From: Paludibacteraceae bacterium
GTDB lineage: Bacteria; Bacteroidota; Bacteroidia; Bacteroidales; Paludibacteraceae
Assembly (NCBI GenBank): GCA_024693065.1
Contig: JAILLP010000020.1
Span: forward strand, 1-64,000
Direction: 5' to 3'
Length of the DNA stretch: 64,000 nucleotides
Shown: positions 60,188-64,000 of the stretch, in pieces
Layout of the letters: each line of letters opens with the position of its first letter
Numbering within the stretch: position 1 is the stretch's first letter
Notes under the pieces: model-generated
What the model saw: only the letters and a program-made list of their open reading frames with translations
What the model was told of the DNA's origin: nothing
Databases searched by the model: none
Program-made: the position numbers and the translations under genes

Positions 60188-61171
60188 ATGGCAAACATTC
60201 ATCAATCAATAGCGGAGTTAGTGGGTAAGACCCCTCTTCTCCAACTAAATGGGTATAACAAAGCAAAAAACCTCAAGGCTAACATTATCGCCAAATTAGA
60301 GTACTTCAACCCGAACCAGTCCGTCAAGGACCGTATCGCCCTCGCCATGGTGGAGACGGCCGAGCGGGAAGGCAAGCTCAAGAAGGGTGACACCATCATC
60401 GAGCTCACCAGCGGCAACACGGGTGTGGGTTTGGCTGCCATTGCGGCCGCTAAGGGTTACCCTTTCCGTGTTTACATCCAAGACCAGGTGTCGAAAGAGC
60501 GTTTCCAAGTGATCCACGCTTTGGGCGGTAAGACGGTGAAGCTCTCAGAGGTGCCTGAGATTGTGGAGACTTTCGAGAAGTATGGTCCGGACTTCATCAA
60601 GTGTGTGGAGGCGTTGGAGCGCCACGTCGCCGGCGAGAAGAACCTTTGGTTCGCCGACCAGACCCGCAACCCTGCCAACCCGAACGTCCACTTCCAGACC
60701 ACCGGTCCTGAGATCTGGAACGACACCGACGGAAAGGTGGATGTCTTCGTCGCCTGCGTGGGTACGGGCGGAACCCTTTCGGGTGTGGGTAACTTCCTGA
60801 AATCGAAGAATCCGAACGTGAAGATTTTCGGCGTGCAGCCAACAGAGGATTCCTTCCAATCACCGGAGCGTCCAGACCAAGAGGAGATCACGGGTGTCCA
60901 TCCGTTCGAGAACACCAAGGAGGAGTATATCCCTGCCAACTTGGACCGCAAAGTATACGATGGTTATTTCGAGATCCACACCAACCAAGCCTACGAAGCC
61001 GCGCGCCTCTTGGCGAAGAGTGATGGTGTATTAGTGGGTGCATCATCTGGAGCAGCCCTCTACGCCGCCACCCAATTGGCCCAGCGGGAAGAGTTCAAGG
61101 GCAAAAACATTGTAGCGCTCTTGCCTGACACGGGCTTGAGATACTTGTCAACGCATTTGTTTGAAGAATAA
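60188..61171 (+). CDS. cysK: Second cysteine synthase-type PLP enzyme
   Basis: [61 protein letters not shown] promoter upstream. Confidence 0.9.
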   Translation: MANIHQSIAELVGKTPLLQLNGYNKAKNLKANIIAKLEYFNPNQSVKDRIALAMVETAEREGKLKKGDTIIELTSGNTGVGLAAIAAAKGYPFRVYIQDQVSKERFQVIHALGGKTVKLSEVPEIVETFEKYGPDFIKCVEALERHVAGEKNLWFADQTRNPANPNVHFQTTGPEIWNDTDGKVDVFVACVGTGGTLSGVGNFLKSKNPNVKIFGVQPTEDSFQSPERPDQEEITGVHPFENTKEEYIPANLDRKVYDGYFEIHTNQAYEAARLLAKSDGVLVGASSGAALYAATQLAQREEFKGKNIVALLPDTGLRYLSTHLFEE

Positions 61172-61185
61172 AAAACACAAAAAAC

Positions 61186-62652
61186 ATGTCCATCAACTTA
61201 AACAACTCCAATGTGGCGGTACGTGAGAACCGTATCGGTTCCATCACCGGCTACATCGGATCATTAAAAGACTTAGCGGAGAAGTCGGAATGCGGCACGC
61301 TGAAAGGGTGCGCACGATGTTTCTCCCAATCCAGCACCTGCCTTTCGCTCTGTGGCTTGAGCCAATTGGCGGGTATCCGTGACGTGGCGATCATCCACCA
61401 CGGGCCTTCGGGCTGTTCGGTCACCAGTTCCATCAGTTATTACATGTCCAAGGTGATGTCTAAGAAACGTGGCGTCACCTCCGACACGGTCTATGTCGGC
61501 ACGGACATGAACGAGAAGGATACGATCTTCGGCTCCACCGAAAGCCTTCGGAAAATAATCTTGGAGACCAACCGTCGCTACCATCCGAAAGCGATTTTCG
61601 TCTCCAGCTCCTGCGCCACCGGTATCATCGGTGAGGACATCGACAGCATCGTGGACGATGTGAAGGCTGAGATCGAGGTGCCTGTCGTGGCGGTTCACTG
61701 CGAGGGCTTCAAGTCAAAGATCTGGGCGACGGGCTTTGACATCTCCGACCACGCCGTCCTGCAATCCATCGTGCAGAAGCCTCGTCCAGGGGTGAAGACG
61801 AACAAAATCAACTTCAAGAACTTCTTCGAGTCGGCTCGTCCTGAGATCATCGAGATGTTCAAGCAGTTCGACCTCGACCCAGTCTTCCTTTACTGCAACT
61901 CAACGGTAGAGGAGCTTTCGCACCTGTCGGAGAGCCTTGCCACCACCTGCATCTGCGGAACGTTGGGCAACTACCTGGGCAACGCCTTGGAAGAGAAGTA
62001 CGGCGTGCCTTACGTGCGCAGCATCAACCAGTGCGGCATCACGGGCTTCGAGACGTGGCTGCGTGAGATCGGGAAGGTTACCCACAGGGAGGATAAGATA
62101 GAGAAATACATTCAGGAGCAACGCGCCATCTACCTCCCTAAGATCGAGGAGGTGAAGAAGGAACTGAACGGACTGACCGCAGTGCTCGGCATGGGTCCGG
62201 GCTACACCTTCGAGGTCTCCAGAGTGCTGAACGAGCTGGGCATCAAGGTGGTTTGGGCATTGGCTTGGCACTACGACAAGAAGTACGAGAACGGAGACGT
62301 TCCACCGTCTATGAAGTATCTGTTAGACAACAACATAGACTTCGAGACATCGGTGGCCGACCAACAGAACTACGAGGTGATGAACATCCTCAACAAGTAC
62401 AAGCCAGACATGTACCTTTCCCGCCACCCGGGTTCCACCGTTTGGGCGATAAAGAACGGAACGCCAGCCATTTACGTGGCGGACGAATACATGATCTTCG
62501 GCTACAAACACACTTTGGAATTCGCGAATTCAGTACTTGACACGGTAAGGAACCGCAGTTTCGAGAAGAACCTCGCGTTGCGCACGAAACTTCCTTACAC
62601 GCAGTGGTGGTACGAACAGAAGGTTGATAAATTTTTTGAGGAGATAAAATAA
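61186..62652 (+). CDS. NifD-like nitrogenase component 1 subunit (module 2)
   Basis: HHGPSGCSVTSS, CATGIIGEDIDSIV, HCEGFKSKIWATGFD, CICGTLGNYLGNALEEKYGVP. Confidence 0.88.
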   Translation: MSINLNNSNVAVRENRIGSITGYIGSLKDLAEKSECGTLKGCARCFSQSSTCLSLCGLSQLAGIRDVAIIHHGPSGCSVTSSISYYMSKVMSKKRGVTSDTVYVGTDMNEKDTIFGSTESLRKIILETNRRYHPKAIFVSSSCATGIIGEDIDSIVDDVKAEIEVPVVAVHCEGFKSKIWATGFDISDHAVLQSIVQKPRPGVKTNKINFKNFFESARPEIIEMFKQFDLDPVFLYCNSTVEELSHLSESLATTCICGTLGNYLGNALEEKYGVPYVRSINQCGITGFETWLREIGKVTHREDKIEKYIQEQRAIYLPKIEEVKKELNGLTAVLGMGPGYTFEVSRVLNELGIKVVWALAWHYDKKYENGDVPPSMKYLLDNNIDFETSVADQQNYEVMNILNKYKPDMYLSRHPGSTVWAIKNGTPAIYVADEYMIFGYKHTLEFANSVLDTVRNRSFEKNLALRTKLPYTQWWYEQKVDKFFEEIK

Positions 62653-63950
62653 TGGCAAAGATATTAGACAAACAACGATACAAATGTGCTTTGGCGGCGA
62701 TGCAGACCGTCCAGGCGATAGACCGTGCCTGCCCCGTGCTCCATTCGGGTCCGGGCTGCGCGCAGAAGCTGTCCGACACGACAGGTAGTTCGGGCTACCT
62801 CTCTCCACAGATCTTCCCCTGCACATCCATCAACGAGAAGGATGTGGTCTTCGGAGGCGTGAAGAAGTTGGAGACCACCATCGCCAATGCGCTGAAGGTG
62901 ATCGACGCGGACCTCTACGTCGTCCTCACAGGATGTATCCCTGAGATTGTGGGCGACGATGCGGCGGAGATAGTCTCCCGATTCGAGGACGCTGACAAAC
63001 CGGTGGTTTTCGCACCCACGGCAGGCTTCAAGGGCAACAACTACAAGGGACATGAACAGGTGGTGGAGGCGATCGTCACGCAATACCTTCAAAAGTCCGA
63101 CAAGAAGCAGAAGGGACTGGTGAACCTCTGGGCGGACGTGCCCTACCAAGACCTCTTCTGGCTCGGCAACATCCGTGAGTTGGAGAACCTCTTGAGGGAG
63201 ATCGGTTTGACCCCCAACACTATCTTCGGCTACCAGCGAGGCATCGATAACATCAACAAGATACCTGAGGCGGAGTTCAACCTGCTGGTCTCCCCATGGG
63301 TGGGACTGAAGAACATGAAGACCATGGAGAAGCGGTTGGGCATTCCATACCTACACTACCCCGTCCTTCCGATCGGCGCCACCGAGACAGGCAAGTTCCT
63401 GCGTGAGGTGGGGAAATTCGCCCATGTCGACGAAGCGAAGGTGGAGGAGGTCATCAAGAAGCACGAGGATTACTTCTACTATCTGATCTCCCGCTACGCC
63501 GACCTCTTCTTGGAGAACCGTGTGATCAACAAGCAGTTCACGGTGGTGGCGGACGCCCAATACGCATTAGGCATCACCAAGTTCCTGGTGAATGATTTGG
63601 GACTGGTTCCAGCCAAGCAATTCATCACCGACGACACGCCCAAGGAGCATCAGGAGTTGATCGCGGCGGAGTTCCAGAGCCTCAACTACGGCATAAAGGC
63701 GGACGTCGCCTTCGAGACCGATGGGTTCAAGATCCACGAGGAAATCAAGAGCCACGACTACCACGGCTATCCGTTGGTCTTGGGCGGTTACTACGAGAAG
63801 GAGGTGACGGAGAAACTCAAGGGCAACTTCCTGAACATCTCATGGCCCGTGATGGACAAGGTAGTCTTCGACGATTTCTACGTAGGCTACACGGGAGGCA
63901 TCCGTCTGATCGAGGACATCTACACCGTAGCGGTGCAGCGTTTCAATTAG
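62652..63950 (+). CDS. NifK-like nitrogenase component 1 subunit (module 2)
   Basis: YKCALAAMQTVQAIDRACPVLHSGPGCAQKL, VLTGCIPEIVGDDAAEIV, TAGFKGNNYKGHE. Confidence 0.88.
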   Translation: MAKILDKQRYKCALAAMQTVQAIDRACPVLHSGPGCAQKLSDTTGSSGYLSPQIFPCTSINEKDVVFGGVKKLETTIANALKVIDADLYVVLTGCIPEIVGDDAAEIVSRFEDADKPVVFAPTAGFKGNNYKGHEQVVEAIVTQYLQKSDKKQKGLVNLWADVPYQDLFWLGNIRELENLLREIGLTPNTIFGYQRGIDNINKIPEAEFNLLVSPWVGLKNMKTMEKRLGIPYLHYPVLPIGATETGKFLREVGKFAHVDEAKVEEVIKKHEDYFYYLISRYADLFLENRVINKQFTVVADAQYALGITKFLVNDLGLVPAKQFITDDTPKEHQELIAAEFQSLNYGIKADVAFETDGFKIHEEIKSHDYHGYPLVLGGYYEKEVTEKLKGNFLNISWPVMDKVVFDDFYVGYTGGIRLIEDIYTVAVQRFN

Positions 63951-64000
63951 GATTCATTTATTCCACATATAATCTTCGGTTTGCAGGAAACGACGCGGGT

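Overview
This 64 kb window comes from a Bacteroidota (probably Bacteroidales) chromosome: TAnnTTTG-type promoters, GldA/GldH homologues, and a PASTA-containing FtsI in a Bacteroidota-style dcw cluster. The left and middle parts are mostly housekeeping. They include a MurC/Mpl-type ligase, serC-serA, a complete minus-strand dcw cell-division/peptidoglycan cluster (mraZ to ftsZ, with a second divergent ftsZ paralogue, then yqeY), a PlsC/GNAT acyltransferase pair, ybaK, gldA-like, RNase H, M20 peptidase, GT90, malQ, a TrmB-polyprenyl synthase fusion, gldH, ricT and holB. From about 38.9 kb to the right edge the content is specialised. It holds cysE, a kinase-AraC fusion next to pdxST, cysK, and then a nitrogenase-like system embedded in sulfur metabolism genes. 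The order is NifB-like, NifX-like, NifH-like, NifX-like, NifD1-like, NifK1-like, poly-Cys mini-ORF, cystathionine beta-synthase-like, cystathionine gamma-lyase-like, methyltransferase, MoeB/ThiF, DsrE, TusA, second poly-Cys mini-ORF, porin, MetQ, MetN, MetI, cysK, NifD2-like, NifK2-like. Genes for classical N2 fixation (nifEN, nifV, nifU, nifS) are not visible. The best candidate for a new system is this two-module nitrogenase-like system, which I infer acts in organosulfur or sulfur metabolism, analogous to but not proven to be methylthio-alkane reductase. It appears to be controlled by a duplicated cysteine-codon leader-peptide cassette. No rRNA, tRNA, CRISPR array or intact transposon was recognised by eye.
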